Assembly (NCBI GenBank): GCA_000310025.1 | Contig: FN649749.1 | Coordinates: 3,024,468-3,077,753 of the forward strand | Source: Ectocarpus siliculosus | Taxonomy: Eukaryota; Sar; Phaeophyceae; Ectocarpales; Ectocarpaceae | DNA: 53,286 nt | Reading direction: 5' to 3' | Shown here: piece by piece, positions 23,298-37,200 of the stretch | How the letters are laid out: each line of letters begins with the position of its first letter | Position numbering within the stretch: position 1 is the first letter of the stretch | Position numbers and translations under genes: made by a program | Notes under the pieces: generated by a model | The model's database searches: none | What the model saw: the letters and a program-made list of their open reading frames with translations, nothing else | What the model was told of the DNA's origin: nothing

Positions 23298-26068
23298 ATG
23301 TTCGGGCTCGCCTCGTGTGTTCCGAAGAGCGCCCATCTCGTTTACGGTTGGGTCGGATTGGCGGTTTCCGTGGTAGTGCTTTGCCACGCAGTTCACCATA
23401 TCAGGAGACAGGTGAGGCGTACTACTGTACAACCAGAAGGTTTTCGAAACGATTCCCGGAGGATCGTACACACCATAGTGTTGGCATCATCCGACCGAGC
23501 AACTTTCCTGGTTGACAAAAAGTGATAATCTACATGAAGATTTTGATGCGCTGCTGCTGTGTTTCGATGGTCTTTCTTGAGGGGACGACCGACCGGTGAA
23601 CTGAAGAAATAATGCGTGTGCTAGTAGAGGGGGGCTTGTTCGTGTGTGTAAGATACGCAAGTGACTTTCAGAGCCGCAAGACATGCGATGGATCACAAGC
23701 TTTTTACCTCCTCCAGTGTAAGATAGCTGGTGCTGCACAGCAAACAGGAGTAACGAACCACGGTGGATTGGTGTTCTAGACGGCTTTGCATTCGAAGCGC
23801 CGCCTTTCCTTCTACTACCGCTGGTAAGGAAAGAAACACGGCCTTGAGAATCCCGTACCACAACCCCTCCGGCGGGGAACAACTCATGATGGCGCCGGAG
23901 GAGTGATTTCTGTGTGAGCACAATGACTACTACAGATGTATCGCTTGAAGGTTCGAAAAGAGTGTCTACAGTACAAGTAGAAGGCGAGAACAAAGCAAAC
24001 TGCTTTGTGCTCATGAATCGTAAGCTGGGCTCAAGAGAGGCGGTCTGTGCCAGTTTCCAAGAAGTAAACAAAAAAGGTTGGTGTGAAGACGCACTCTCTC
24101 TATTGCCCCGGTCGTACATGTAGCTATGCACGCCATCAAGGTACGTACATGGTTGCTGTGATACTCCCTTCAACCATCGCAAGCAATTGGTGATTGCCAA
24201 CACTGAATGGAGGGAGGGGCGGATTAGCAAGTGTTGGGCCATACTGTAGCAAGCAACATGGTCTGTAAGTATTTTTATTACTTCGTATCAAGTTTTGGGA
24301 CATGCTCTTTGCAGCCCCATCCTCGAATTGTTGCACCGACATCCTGCCACGAATATTCCTGCGCTGGTAAAGCCCGCTCATTCTCCCTCTCTCCCGGAAA
24401 CGCTTGCCGCTGACCTCGGTACGCCGGACAAGCAGATCACGTTCCACGCGCAAAACGCGTGGGCTGCGACGTCGGAAATCGAGCGGTGTCGCCGGCAAAT
24501 GCACATCGTGGCGATCTCGGTTGGTGCTGTGCACGTCTGTTTCTTCTCTCTGGTGCTACGAGACGTGCTGTGGTGGGCTTTTGTGGTGATGATGACTGGT
24601 CAGATTCCAGTTTCCATCGGCATCTTCGTCTCCACGCTTCGAATGTAGATCTACACGTTGAGTGACGATTGGCGTAAGGGTTGCAGCCCGAGCCCTCGCG
24701 GGACTAGAGATGATGTACGAAACGGGGGTAAGCTCGTCGACCGAAAATGGCTAAATAGGAGCCCCGGTCCTTTTTCGAGAGTTTTTGCCGCGGGAGTAAC
24801 GATCTTGTCACACGTGTGCACAGGCATATGATTGGCACCTACACGAGCTGCCTCTTGATTGGCTCGATCACGTCACCACAATCAACCCTCCTCCCTGTTG
24901 TCACGATCCGGCCGGACTGATATTCTCGTAGGAACGATCCTCTGTTGTTGCGGGAAAGCCCTGCGATATTGGCAGCGTCCACCTGGCTTGAAAAATCAAG
25001 AGGGAACATTACGGCACATTGTGTGGCGTCGGCTCTCCCCTGCGTCGGAATAGTCCTCGCCTTGGACAACTACACGATTTCTGCGATGCGTGTCGTTGCA
25101 CTTGGAGGTAAGCGCAGCAATCAATAAATGGTTGCGCGAGCGATTATTTCGCCGAAGGGATGGATGTGATTTAAGATACCGTAAGAGTCGGAGAGATGGC
25201 ACCCCCGTGTTAGCGTTTTCGTTCAGCCTATTTCTCCACAAGCAGGGGGGTGCGAACACCAACCGATACCTCTCAGGAAAGCCGTCGACGAGATGTTTCC
25301 AAAACTTTCCTTTTCGGCATTAGTACCCCCCTGGTTGTTGTGAAATACGCTACAAAAAAACGAAAACACGGGGGTGCCATCTCTCCGAGTCTTACGGTAC
25401 TCCTACAGTAGTAGGTTGTCGAAAAGAGGTTTTCGAACGCTAACATTTCGTCGCGTGGAGCTTGCTGTAGGTCTACTTCCACAGATCGTGCAAGAAATCA
25501 AGTTCGCCGTTGTCGAACGGTTCGGCCTCCTCGACTACGCCATTTTTAGTATATCGCGAAGCACACAACAGGAGCCGACGAATAGGCTTACTTCCATGCC
25601 CCCCCCCCCACCGACTCACTTCGAGCAGGCGAGCTCTGGGGTCTGCAAACCCTTGCTGTAATTTGGATATGCGGGAGGTCCCTCATACGCGCCATCGACA
25701 ATTCTCTGCAACAGCAGGCGAGGCCCACTGAGATAGAGGGGACGAAAGACAGCAACGACAGCGTGCGAGGAGACCCGACCCTTTTGGCGGCGAAACGGAG
25801 CGTGGCGCGAAAGATGACTTTCATTTTAGCCGTGGGTGTTCCGGCGGTGGCGGTGGGTGCCGTCGCCACCTGCAGCAAGTACGGGATCGAGGCGCCGATT
25901 GTCATGTTCGGCATACCCTACACCATTTCATCGCAAATCTGGATGACTGTTCGTGTCCAGCTACATGCTGGGAGAAGCTCTGCGTCTCGAAGAAGGTCTA
26001 ATGGGCGTAGGCTATCAGCCAGAGGGTCTAATAGACGTAGAATGTCAGCCATAGTAGCGGTAACTTGA
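23298..26068 (+). CDS. Candidate multi-pass membrane protein, unknown family (tentative exons)
   Basis: A possible four-exon model: 23298-23411, about 24433-24604, about 24976-25108, about 25771-26068. The phases can be made to agree. Exon 1 starts MFGLASCVPKSAHLVYGW and has one hydrophobic helix (VGLAVSVVVLCHAV) before a GTGAGG donor. Exon 2 has two (MHIVAISVGAVHVCFFSLV, then WWAFVVMM). Exon 3 has ASALPCVGIVLAL and a GTAAGC donor. Exon 4 has MTFILAVGVPAVAVGAVAT, a second helix, and a basic C-terminus with a 27 bp internal repeat. Positively charged RRQ or RK residues precede several helices. I recognise no family; exon borders 2-4 are guesses, and some pieces could be chance frames. Confidence 0.35.
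25177..25399. mobile_element. TIR element (MITE) copy e, TA-flanked
   Basis: TA at 25177-25178 and 25398-25399. Inverted ends CCGTAAGAGTCGGAGAGATG match the other end exactly, and GGAAAGCCGTCGACGAGATG is the family core. It is in an intron of the membrane-protein candidate. Confidence 0.85.
25997..26052. repeat. 27 bp direct repeat, two units
   Basis: GTCTAAT(G/A)G(G/A)CGTAG-type units at about 25997 and 26025, each followed by a TCAGCCA word. If the membrane-protein model is right, the repeat encodes an Arg/Ser-rich tail. Confidence 0.6.
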
Positions 26069-27192
26069 CTAAAGGGCTACTATTAGGCTTTCGCCCGCGT
26101 GTACTTGCTTGCCTTTCGCAGCAGCAGACTCGTTTCCCACCCAGAGTGAAATCAGGTGGTAATCTGTGTACATTCATTGCGTTTCAGGACCCGAGAAGCC
26201 ACCTGTTCCGATAGCCCGTTCGTCGGGTGGGCGTTGAAAACCCGTACAAATTTTGTATCAAACTTTGTTGATCATGGGCGGTGTGCTGTTGTAGGTAGGG
26301 ACGTGGGATGACTTGCTAAATTAGTATCCGAAAAAGCGTCGAAACTATTATGACTTCATCGTTGGACTGATCCTCATCCAACAGAGTACTTGTGGACTTG
26401 CAACAGGGTCGAGGCAAAACCCGCCGGCGACACTTACTTGCGCGTGATGATCGTCGGGGGATAGAGGGGAGATGTACAAAAAGGGTGGGCCGGAGCAAGC
26501 AAAAGGAAAAGCGTTTAAGCTTCATGTACTGTAGTTCCACGAGTTTGAAGGTTGGTGCGAGGTATCATCGCCCAAGTCCAGAGAAGGGCTGCTTCCCAGG
26601 TTTCGGCAACCGATTCCACTGAATGTCACATGTAACCAAAGATCCTGTGGCATTGAAAAAGGCAACTTTGACGATTCAAAAAGCGACGTTTAGCTCTTGT
26701 GACGTATTGCTATGGTGAAATATCCGTGGGTGTGTCGTCCGTAAGCAGCGCACGGTTTTTCGTGGTCATCAGCTACTCCTCTGTGATTTCGTGATCGTAA
26801 AAATAATCTTTGAATCGTTGGTTTCGAGGGCATTTATTTCAACTCAGAGCCCCACCAAACTTCGCACGTCGCTACAGGTGGCCGCGAGAGCTGCCCAAGT
26901 CCCTCGCTGGCTTGACCACCCAGAGGCTCTCGCCTACAGCAGCCACCACTTGGTTGCAAAGACAAGTAGAATACAACCATAATACATACGTTTGTCATGG
27001 GAAATCTCTCTGGGTACAGTACAATAGTGTGTTGCCAAGCTGCACGTGGACGCAGTCCGTGAGTGCATCGCCGTTGTGTGGGTGAGGATGTGTCGCGCAT
27101 GACAATTGTGGTGGCTGTTTAGGACGCAGTCGCCGGCCCGGGCCACTTGCCGAAAATACCACCGAATTCACCGGTGTCCGGCTCGCTGGATA
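26069..27192. other. Stretch without a recognised gene
   Basis: No family-like exon was recognised. A minus-strand frame ending near 26850 (TWAALAATCSDVRSLV, then stop and an AATAAA-like word) might be a last exon, but nothing supports it beyond a passable acceptor near 26940. Confidence 0.3.
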
Positions 27193-28021
27193 CTATTTGT
27201 TGGATCGACTGGGTGGGGGGGTGGCCCGATTATACCACTTGGACCAGTCTTGTTTGTCTCTGTGCGCTGTCATAAACTGTGCATCTCCTGTGAGCGCAAA
27301 CAGCTCAGGCTCCATTCTCGATGGGTAAACCCGGTGTGACCGGCTGCGCTGATGATGTGATTTGGCCGTCACTCGAAACGCTGGGTGCTCAACTACGTCG
27401 TACACGCCGTGACAATCGTGATATTGTTGTTGTTCGGTTCAGGACGCGCCTGACCCACTCCCTTTCGTCCTTGTAGCAACTTGCACATCACACACACAAG
27501 ACAACGTCGTTGGAACGAATTGACGAGCGCAAAATTGTGGGCCTTCTTTCGGCAAGAAAAGCCCGGTCCCCTCCTTCCCAGCCTCTATATTATACGTACG
27601 TACGTGAAAACTCCACACGTGAGCTGTGCATGTTCAAAAAAACAATACCCTGCGTCGGCAGACAGCTCCGGAGACTGCTGTAGACCAACCAAAGTGTTCT
27701 ATCTCCTCTATCGCAGGCAGGCCGTTTCACAAGACACGCCTTCTCCCCATCCCCTCTCTCCTTCCAAGCTCGCACATCGGCCTCTTCATTCCACCCTCTC
27801 GCAGCGCGGTTCGCAGCGAACCACGGGATACTCCCCCCTCTTTCTACCCAGTCCTCACTACTGTATTCTACAAACAAACCTTGCTCATGCTGATTTGGCC
27901 GTAGCGGACAGCGCGGAATCCCGTGCACAGCAGTGCTTACCGTTGGTGGTTATACCAAGCGCCAGCTTGGCGGGACTTCGGGGCCGACAGGATGGTCGAA
28001 GCACAAATTTCAGTACGGTGC
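27193..28021 (-). CDS. Possible two-exon fragment of an unidentified minus-strand gene
   Basis: An 81-base segment 28021-27941 has a good acceptor (ATCCTATGTAG) and a strong donor (GTAAGC), and reads TVLKFVLRPSCRPRSPAKLA. A second segment 27287-27193 follows a good acceptor (TTTGCGCTCACAG) in matching phase and reads DAQFMTAHRDKQDWSKWYNR to a stop. Product and upstream exons are unknown. Either piece could be chance. Confidence 0.22.
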
Positions 28022-28773
28022 CTACATAGGATGAAACTGCAGGTGTGAGTAGGTGTGAGTACCACCTTCCCCTAACCACGGACCCCCCCAGAATCGTTAC
28101 AAGAACAACAGGGTCATCGGCCCGAGATACTGCTAGCACCAGAGCACTGATAGCACCATCATCACCACCACCCCGATAATCGTTTACGTCCGAAAAGCGC
28201 GTCCTTTTGCTATATCTGCAGTTCTCCATCGTCGTAGAAAACACCTACTTGTACACACACACTCGTGCCGTGTCCCAGAAGCAACACATTCAACACTTGG
28301 ATGAAACGACGCACACGCACGCACACAATCCGCAGCCTTTGGTCGACCGCCGGAGCCACAGTGAGCAGGCAAGGACACCCCGCGGTGCTGTACAATAACG
28401 CAAAAAAAGGTCTCACAACCGAAGGTATTTCCTTCCCGCTGGCAATCCCCCCCCAGACTCTACATCTTGGCCTTCCGCCAACCAAACGCCTAGATAAACC
28501 GCATTGGGTCAAGCACCAGATCTTACTAACCGCGCTCCTGGTCCGAGGTTGGAGCGATGGACGATGGCGACGACGCGGATCGTTGGGCGCCTCACCGCGT
28601 ACACACAAGCCCGGGGCAAACGACACCCTCAATCTCCTTGCGCTACGCCAAAGGGCCTCTTGCTACGGCACGGGGTCCGCCCATACTTAATTCTTCCCCC
28701 ATGTCTTCTTCTTGTTCCCTGTCGTTGCCCGAGGTTTATCCCAAAAGTGGAGGAAACAACAATCCCCTCCACT

Positions 28774-31700
28774 TCAGCTATCGTAGCGCTCGACGATGCA
28801 AGCGTGGCCGAGCCCCCCGTCCGCGCACGCCGCCACGAGCGCGTACCGCCCTCCCTCGCGGTGCAGCCTGTTGGTAGCCGTCGCCACAAGGCGGACGCCC
28901 GTGGCTCCGAACGGGTGCCCAAGGCTCAGGCTGCCGCCGTGGATGTTGAGCTTCTCCATGGGCACTTCGCCCAGCTGGGAACAAGAGACGAAGAGATTGA
29001 CAGCGACCGATGTGTTGATTGACCATTCGAAGAAGCGGTGGAGGGTGGGCGAAAGGACAACTGTTGACTCATGGGGAAGGGGGCTGAAAAGCCAGTTTCG
29101 GGCGTCAGCGGCAGCGATTGGAAGGGGGAAGTCATTGATGTGGCCCCGTGTTCCTTACTCGGACGAAATATATTTTTTCTCCTCGTCATCTCCCATCTCC
29201 CTGCGCCCTTCGAACAGAATAATTCTCTCGATATGGTTCGTTAAATTGTCATGTCTGATGGCAACAAAGTCTCAGTTCGGCAGGGAAGGGGTGGCAGCGT
29301 TGGGTACGGAGAGGAAGGGCGCCCTTCTAACCCTAACGCTGACGCTTTAACGTTGACGCTAACAAGCATTGAGGTCACTAGGCCGCTCGGCGAAAAAAAG
29401 TCACTCGATGTTTCTCACGGAAGACGAAAGAGCGGGCACACAACAAACGTTCATACTTACGGGGATGCGTTCTGGCGACCCCCGCAACCGCATGCCTACG
29501 CAGACAAGATGTGCCACGGCACGGATGCCAAGTAAATACGGCTACTTTTTGCTTTGTGATCGGTTCAGGCGTCGCGCCTAGGAACACGCCCTCGCACGCA
29601 CACCCAAAGCCGGGGAAGGAGTACGCGGGATTATGTCGGCCAGAAGGAAAACAAACATCAAGGTCAAGGACACCGAACACCTCGAGACTGCTCGTAGGGC
29701 GAGGAGAGTCTCAATAGAAAACTGCGGGGGGGGGGGTACTCATAGTCGTGCATGCCGTAGTCGTTAGACCATTGACCTCGCATCCCTACAAAGCCGGGAC
29801 GGAGCACGCCGGGTTTTCACCGGACCAGGCTCTCACATCACCAAGCGCTAAGCGCCGTGAGGTATTCGGCGAGTCGCATGAAGGGTGAGCTGCATCCTGC
29901 TAAGGGTGTTCGGCATCTTGTGCTTACTTCCTTGCGTACGGATGGCAGCTGCGTATGACTTAATTTATTTTCTGGTGCTTTCACTTCCAGAGACAGTTGT
30001 AAGCACTATGTAACTGCCTCGAGGATGCTTGACCAGTTTAACACAACGTGGTGCGATCATCCCCCTTGCGCGGAGTGAGGGTTCTCCACCCCGCACAACA
30101 TGATCTACTTGACCACCATTATTATGGTTACCGCCAAAAAAAAAAACGAGGTAAAAAAAACCCCGGTAACCTGGTTGCCGAGTTCACGAAGTGAATTGGC
30201 TTGTTTTACAACGTCGTTGCCAAGCGACGAAAACCCATAAGAAAACTGGGAGGGGAAACATTTCTTGGCCATGCGACTGGCGGTATCGCCACCGATTGCC
30301 CCTATCGAGACGAAACGCTGCCTATGTAGCTCCCACTCCAAGTAGAAACACGCCTCTTACTTTGCCCCTGTACAACCAGGGGTACCGTAAGGTTGCGAGT
30401 CAGCGCACAAGGGGTGCGATCGATTTTCAAAGCCTAATTTCTGCTCAACCAGGAGGGTGCGAGCGCCAACTGATACTTCTCAGGAAAGCTCTCGATGAGA
30501 CATGTCCAAAACCGCCCTATCGACAGCAGTGGTAACCCCCGGGTTGTGGAGAAATTACGCTTTGAAAATCGCTCGCACCCCTGTGCGCTGACTCGCAACC
30601 GTATGGTAAGGGGGCTACACCGGGCACGATAGTTACCCACCTTGGCGCTTCTCCCCATGCTCTTCTGCGCGAAGTCGGTCGAGTTCATGGCGGCCAGGTT
30701 GGAAAGCACCTGTCCCGCGAAGGCCTCGTGTATCTCGAAGACGTCGATGTCGCTCAGCGTGAGGCCGGCATCATCTAGCACCTGTTTTTTCGAAGAAGCA
30801 AAAATCGAAAAAATCCCATGTTAACACAAATGTGCTGGCTACTGTGATTCGACGTCTGATGGCTAGCACCTGTCGGAAGCAAAAAAAAACTCAAATGTGT
30901 CACTATCTGCTAGCTGTGACATGTGATGGAAAAACAGGAGAACTTTTCCCTCACGAGGGGTCAACACCGCCGGGTGACCCTGGGTCGTTTTCCCGGCACA
31001 CCAGCGCCGGGTACGCCGCCTGCTGGGTATATATACTGCCAAAACCTGAAAAATAAAAAATACCCAAAACAAAAAATACCCACACACACAACAGATAACT
31101 ACATAATTCCCCTTGCAAAAGGCTTCATATGCCAAGTGGTTGGCTATGGCTACGATAAGTCGATTTGTGCCTTTCTTTGCCAAGACCACACCATACGTTG
31201 AAAAAGCAGCAGTAAGGAGGGTAGATCTATATAGACGGGTTGAATTTTTTTACCTTAGCAGCGCCGAAGGCGGGTCCGAGGAGGAGGTCCTCGAACGGGT
31301 CCAAGGCCACAAACGCCCAGCTCTTGAAGCTCGATCTCGGCGCCAGGCCCATCTCCAGCGCCCTTACAAAAATAAGAAACAATTTAATGTCAGACGCGAA
31401 CGGCAGCACGACGGGTGCTGCTGTAGCGAGTTCTCAGAAGGGATATGCGCCATCCTCCCGTGTAGTGAGTAAGGAAGTTTGGAGGGCGGGAAGGGAAGCA
31501 AACGCGGCGGCATGACTGCTGGGCGGGGAAACGAACCGCTACAACAACGGCATTGCACAAACTTTGTGATTCAACAGGGTACCTAACAGACATCAGCAAA
31601 CGTCAAAACAAACTGATTCACTCACCCGGAGTACTTCCAAGTATCAGCAAACTTCCAAAAACAAATTTGAAGCAGCAACCGATTCCACTCTATCGAGAAG

Positions 31701-34151
31701 GTACTCGCGGAAAAGACACACCTGCCCTCCCACATCATGCGCGCGGCCGAGGGTTACTATTAATCCAATATCAGCACACCTACAACAAAAAAGTCGCAGA
31801 AAGTTAACCGAACCCATTCTACCGCTGTATCGAGAGGGGACTTGCGGACAAGACACCAACCTGCCCTCCGACATGATGAGCGCGGCCGAGGCCCCGTCGC
31901 TGAGGAAGGACGAGTTGGCGGCGGTGTGCGTCCCGTGGGGCTTCACGAAGGCCGGCTTGAGCGAGCCCAGCTTCTCGAGGGTGGATTCTCCCTTCACGCC
32001 GTTCTCGTCGGTGCTTCCGTCCACAGGGATAATCTGTGCCGGGAAGAATAAATCAATCAATGAGGCGCAAGTACATGGTCGACAGAGACAGGCAGGTCAG
32101 GGGGCGCTTGCAAGGCGGGGCACGGACACGCAACAGTAGGTGGTGGTGGTGCTGGTGGGTGCTGTTCTCGGTGGTTCTTCTGTCCAATGGAAGAGTTCCC
32201 GCTGCTACATCCGAAAATTAAAATGATGTCTGTCCAATGGAAGAGTTCCGCTGCCACATCCGACGAAAATTAAAATTATGTCTGTCCAATGGAAGAGTTC
32301 CGCTACTACATCCGAAAAATTGTATCCGTCCAAAGGAAGAACTCCGCTACTACATTTGAAAAATCACAAAATTGAAAAAGACGGGACGGGGGTATACCGC
32401 AGTACCCTGTTTGATGCAGATGTGGTGTGCTTGCCAGACATCCATCGTTACATTTTTCTTGCTAACACAGCAGGATAGGCCTTGCCGTACTAACCCTCGC
32501 CCGGCATTTCATCTTTCGCGCCGGGATGACATAATAAAAAAGCCGAATCCGCAGCATCAATACGACGGAGACAGGTGCATCCCACCAACTGTAAGGCGTT
32601 GGCGCATACGAAAGTACAACACAGCTGTACCGTAGGTGACATGACACGAGATACCATACCCCCTTGGACAAAATTTTCAACGTTCTACTACTCCACGACG
32701 AAAATGATGCGGTACGTAATAAACGATACGTTTTTGGGAAGTTCTCGACAAGACGGTTCCAAGTAGTTGATGCTGTGGAGCTTCCGAGCTTTGAAAATTG
32801 GCCCAGGGGGTGTGATATCTTACGTGTGATATCGTACGTTTACCTGCGGTGGTAGTGTATGTACTGTAGTCCCGCTTTTGTCGGGGTGGGAGGTTGCGGG
32901 AGGGCGGAACTAGCCCGGCGGCGGAGAGGGTGCTGTCGGCCAAATGAAGCTCTACCATGGCTTGATACTTAGCACGTTCCGAACGTTTTCCCAAGAAGAG
33001 TAAGAGACAAATACCTTACGAGTTACCGGTATTACGGTTCATCTGGGCGTTCGTTGCCCTGAAGGGACACGACTATCAGTCTCCCGAACAGGAAAGCGGC
33101 GGAGAGTGATGGACGGGAATCAGCGTACCTTCGACTCAAGGGGAAAAACTTAACAAACGAGATATACCAGAGGGGGGAAACACCTGCCACACGCGATTCG
33201 TCCCAGAAATGAAGGCACTCAACCTAACCCAAAAACTCGCGCCAAGCAACAGAAAGGATGGGCGTGTGCCTGCTGCCCTTTGCGCATGCATATCATACCT
33301 CCTGGTCGTAGATGCCATCCGCGTGGGCCTTTGCCGCGTTCTGGTGGGACCGCAGCGCGAACTCATCCTGCTCCTGCCTTGAAATACCAAACCTGACACA
33401 TTATAAAATGAACGTCCCATGAGACACAAAACGAAGTCAATTTCACCATAAGCGGAACATGGACCCAGGTAGCTGCAAAGAAGAAAAATCGGGAAAAGGT
33501 TCCGCGGAACGTCCCGAACCTGGGAGAAAGAACGTTTCAGACGGATTTTAAACAGATCCAGACGAACCCTAACCCCTGTCGCAGCAAAAAGGGCAAGGCC
33601 TGCACCGCACGGGGATCTTTTTCTGTTTGCTTCCTGCTAGAGGCTCGCGAGTTAACGAGAAGGCCGTCGGCGAGGAATGAACGGCGTGGCGGACGCACCA
33701 TCACCGTCCCCGCCAAGGGTATATACACTACCAAGGTTGTCAAAAATGACAACAAGGTGTCAAGAGAACACGTTGGTGGGGAAAACTTACCCAACGACGG
33801 CACACGTACAGCAATCTCTGTCTCCTATTTAGCCTACCGTACGAGGCGGAGAGATGGCGCCTCCTCTAGGTCGACCTTCTAAGCTCGATTGCTCAGCAAC
33901 CAAGTGGGTGCCGAAAGAGCCCCAACACGTCTACGGAAAGCCCTCGATAAGGTGTTTCCGAAAGCACCATTATTGGTGTTGGCACAAGCTTGGACGTCGA
34001 GCAATGGAGCTGTGAAAACGGTGTATGGGGGGTGCCATCCCTCCGCCTCTCACGGTATGCATTCATGGGTACGTTTGCTGGCAAACTCAGAATCATGAAT
34101 CAGAGCGACGTGAATTGTAGGAGGAGCCAGGATCTCCTGGGGACATCTTAG

Positions 34152-34210
<59 letters not shown>

Positions 34211-37200
34211 CTACGCTTCGTCATTACACGTTTTACTCACGTCGCCACGAACTACTCAAAGCAGCGCGCGCCACGCCAATCGAAAAGGAGCCTTAGAACA
34301 GGTCACTGCGGCCCTTCAGATTGTCACGTTTTGAAAGCCTCTTTCCCGCCCAGCACCTCAGCTGGAATATATCTTGTTATCGATCGACACCTGGCAATGC
34401 ACAATTTCCACACCCCACTTCACGAAAAAAGTTGTCCAGCCAGCCTTCAACTTGGCAACGGAATCAAATCTCCGTAGATACGTACCGAAATCTACGTACT
34501 ATAGTAGATACCTACCTCCCGGAGAGGCGATCGCTGCTGTGCCCCATAACCTCCCCTGTCGTGTAGTTGGCGATGGCGGGCGTCTCCGGAGCGATATCCT
34601 ACGGTGCCCCACAACAAGCGCACCGGACAGCATGCACCAGGGTGCACCACACGAGAGATGAGATAGAGAGTGAGGGTTTGACGATGAAAGCGGTACGCCC
34701 AAACATATGTGGGAGCGAAAATAATTTTTACCGCGGAGCCCCCCTGCGCAGCCTTGCGAAGGGGGAGTGCTTTAACCATTCACGACGTCTCTCCCCACCG
34801 CAAACAATGAACACTCCGAACTCGCTGTCTACGAAATATCTACCGCGTGCTCGCTGGGGGGGGTGAGAGGTTTGATTTTACCATGAGGTTGATTTACCTT
34901 GAGCTTTAGCCCTTTCAGAAGCCCCAAGACGCCCGGAAGGCCCTTCTTCTTGGCCTTCCCTAGGTTGAGAAGGCGGTTCCTGTGTGCCGGACACGCGCGG
35001 GATGGACACGACGGATCAGTTGGCTGCTGCTTGCTGACTTGCCGATCGACACAGCGACCGAAAGCTGTGTGCCACCAAGTAGCAAAAAAGCTCGAATCAA
35101 AGCAGTGCACGCGCCCCCGAACAACAACGTCTAAACGTTGAGTACCAGCGAAAACAACGAAAATTCCTAGGTTGCTTGTTTATTTCACCCCCTCGGGAAC
35201 GATTTTTGTTGTGGAAGGATAAATGTCGTGGCTGAAACAACGAGCACGCGGTGGCGGAATAGCGCTTGTTCTTTGAGTGCACCGCGGGGGCAGGACGGCT
35301 GACTGTGTGCCTTCCTCGGGTGAGTGAAAAATGAAGGGAGGCGTGCACCTCAGAGGAATACCACTCTTCTGTGTGTGGCATCGGATGGGCTCTCTCGGTA
35401 GGTGAGGAGCCAGCACACGGTAAACAGAGGCTGCGAGCTGTCTTGGACAAATTGGATGACAAAAAGAGGCTGCGAGCTGTCTTGGACAAATTGGATGACA
35501 AAAAGGGGCTCCGTGAAATGCAGGGAAAGGCTCACGACAAGGACACCACGCAACCAATACCAACATCTTCCAACAAATCACCGACACCTGCATGAAAGAT
35601 CAGCAACTACATAACGAGAGCCCATCGGTCATGGATGCTGTGCGGCGTACCTGATTGGCCGCGAGAAGCGAATAGGTAGGTCCGAAAACGTCTCCACGCC
35701 ACCAGCGAGCACGACGTCGGCGGTACCGGCGAGAATCTTCTCGGCACCGTTACACATGGCCTGGTTGGCTGAGGCGACAACGGAAATAAACAGCACGACA
35801 ATCAATGTACACGCCAAGAGAGAGGAGAGGGGTTAAAAGAAAAGCGCGGGAGAAAAAACGGTTTGTGGTGGGGGTCGATACGGCCACAAAAGGGGTAGGA
35901 CCCGGCAATAGAGGCAACGCATGTGGACGGCGAGTGGCGTCAACAACACAATAGCCTACGCGGCCAACAAAAAGGGCGAGCACCAGGGTTTGCACCTTCC
36001 CCCGCCGCCTGATCCCATGGTCACAAATCAAGAGAGGAAAAAAGGGGGTAGGAACTTTTACGTTCGTCCATATCTCTGCGACAAGGGTAGCAATCTACGT
36101 CCGTAAGGGTAGGAACGACGACATGGCGATTCGGCCATAATGATCTATACGATATGATTCAGAGCCGTTGTGTTGGGCAGAGCTCAGATGCTAGGATCGC
36201 CGGTTTTACGGAGCACTTTCGTGATGAGCTAGCCCCGCGCGTCTTGTGCGACCCCTGCGGGATTCTTCGCATTTTTCGTTTTTTACTGTCTTTCGCGGCG
36301 GCGTGGACCGCGAGAGATGAGAACAAGCGAGACAACATCAAAGAGAAAAGACAAAATTGTTCTCTATGCGTATCGAGTAGAAGAAAAAGCAGCCGATATC
36401 AAGTCTTGTAAAAAAACAAGCCAATTCACTTGGTGAACTCGGCAACCAGGTGCCTTCGGCGAAGGGCGCGAGCCTCTACAAAGCCAAACCCGACACAAGG
36501 AAACATGAAAACAAGGAACAAAACACGCAAAAGCCTGCGGACAGCAACGCGTCCTACCACGCAACACGACCCAAAAAAAACAACGCACCACGTTACAAGA
36601 AGAGAGATGTCAAACTTCGATGGAAAATAATATCTAACATCTCGATCAATCGCGGCATCGCACGGCACACCAAAAACATCGAAAAAAACGTTTATTTGGT
36701 TCCCGCTCACAGCAAGGGGGGGCCATCCGCCATTAACGGCGGTCGAAAACGGCATGGACTTGCACGGGGGCGACGCAGACAACCCACCAGAAATACACGC
36801 CTGGCTGACGGTGTGAGAGGGGACGGAGACAGGAATCCCCGCCCCCATCCCGGCTTCGCGTGCAATGTTGGACGTTCTCGACTCCTGAGAAACGAGACAA
36901 AGGCAAAGCGAGCCGCGAGTTTTGAAGGGAGTCGACGACAGCAGCAGATGGCGGACAAAGAGAAACGATAGCTCGTACGCTAAGGTGAACTGGTGCACCG
37001 TGAAATCGGGCAATACAAAATGGCCGTTGGCCCGGTTTCCGCGTGAATCACTTCTAAATTATCTCGTGACCTGCGCCTAGGATGTAGTGCGAGCTCGCCG
37101 TTGGCGTGTCGATCGAACGCCTCCCCCCCTCAAACAAGCCTTCAAGGGATGACACCCCAAGCAGATTCAGCGGTACAGGCAGCCCGCAACGTGCACACTA

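Noticed and set aside
23487-24242. 251-codon minus-strand open frame
   Set aside because: No family features,no splice support, low-complexity Ser/His/Leu composition; treated as chance.
27481-28029. 182-codon plus-strand open frame
   Set aside because: No recognisable domain; amino-acid use looks random and there is no start context or splice support.
36426-37013. 195-codon single-exon gene on the minus strand
   Set aside because: It is thiolase exon 3 (36884-36788) read through into both introns; the conserved part ends exactly at splice sites.
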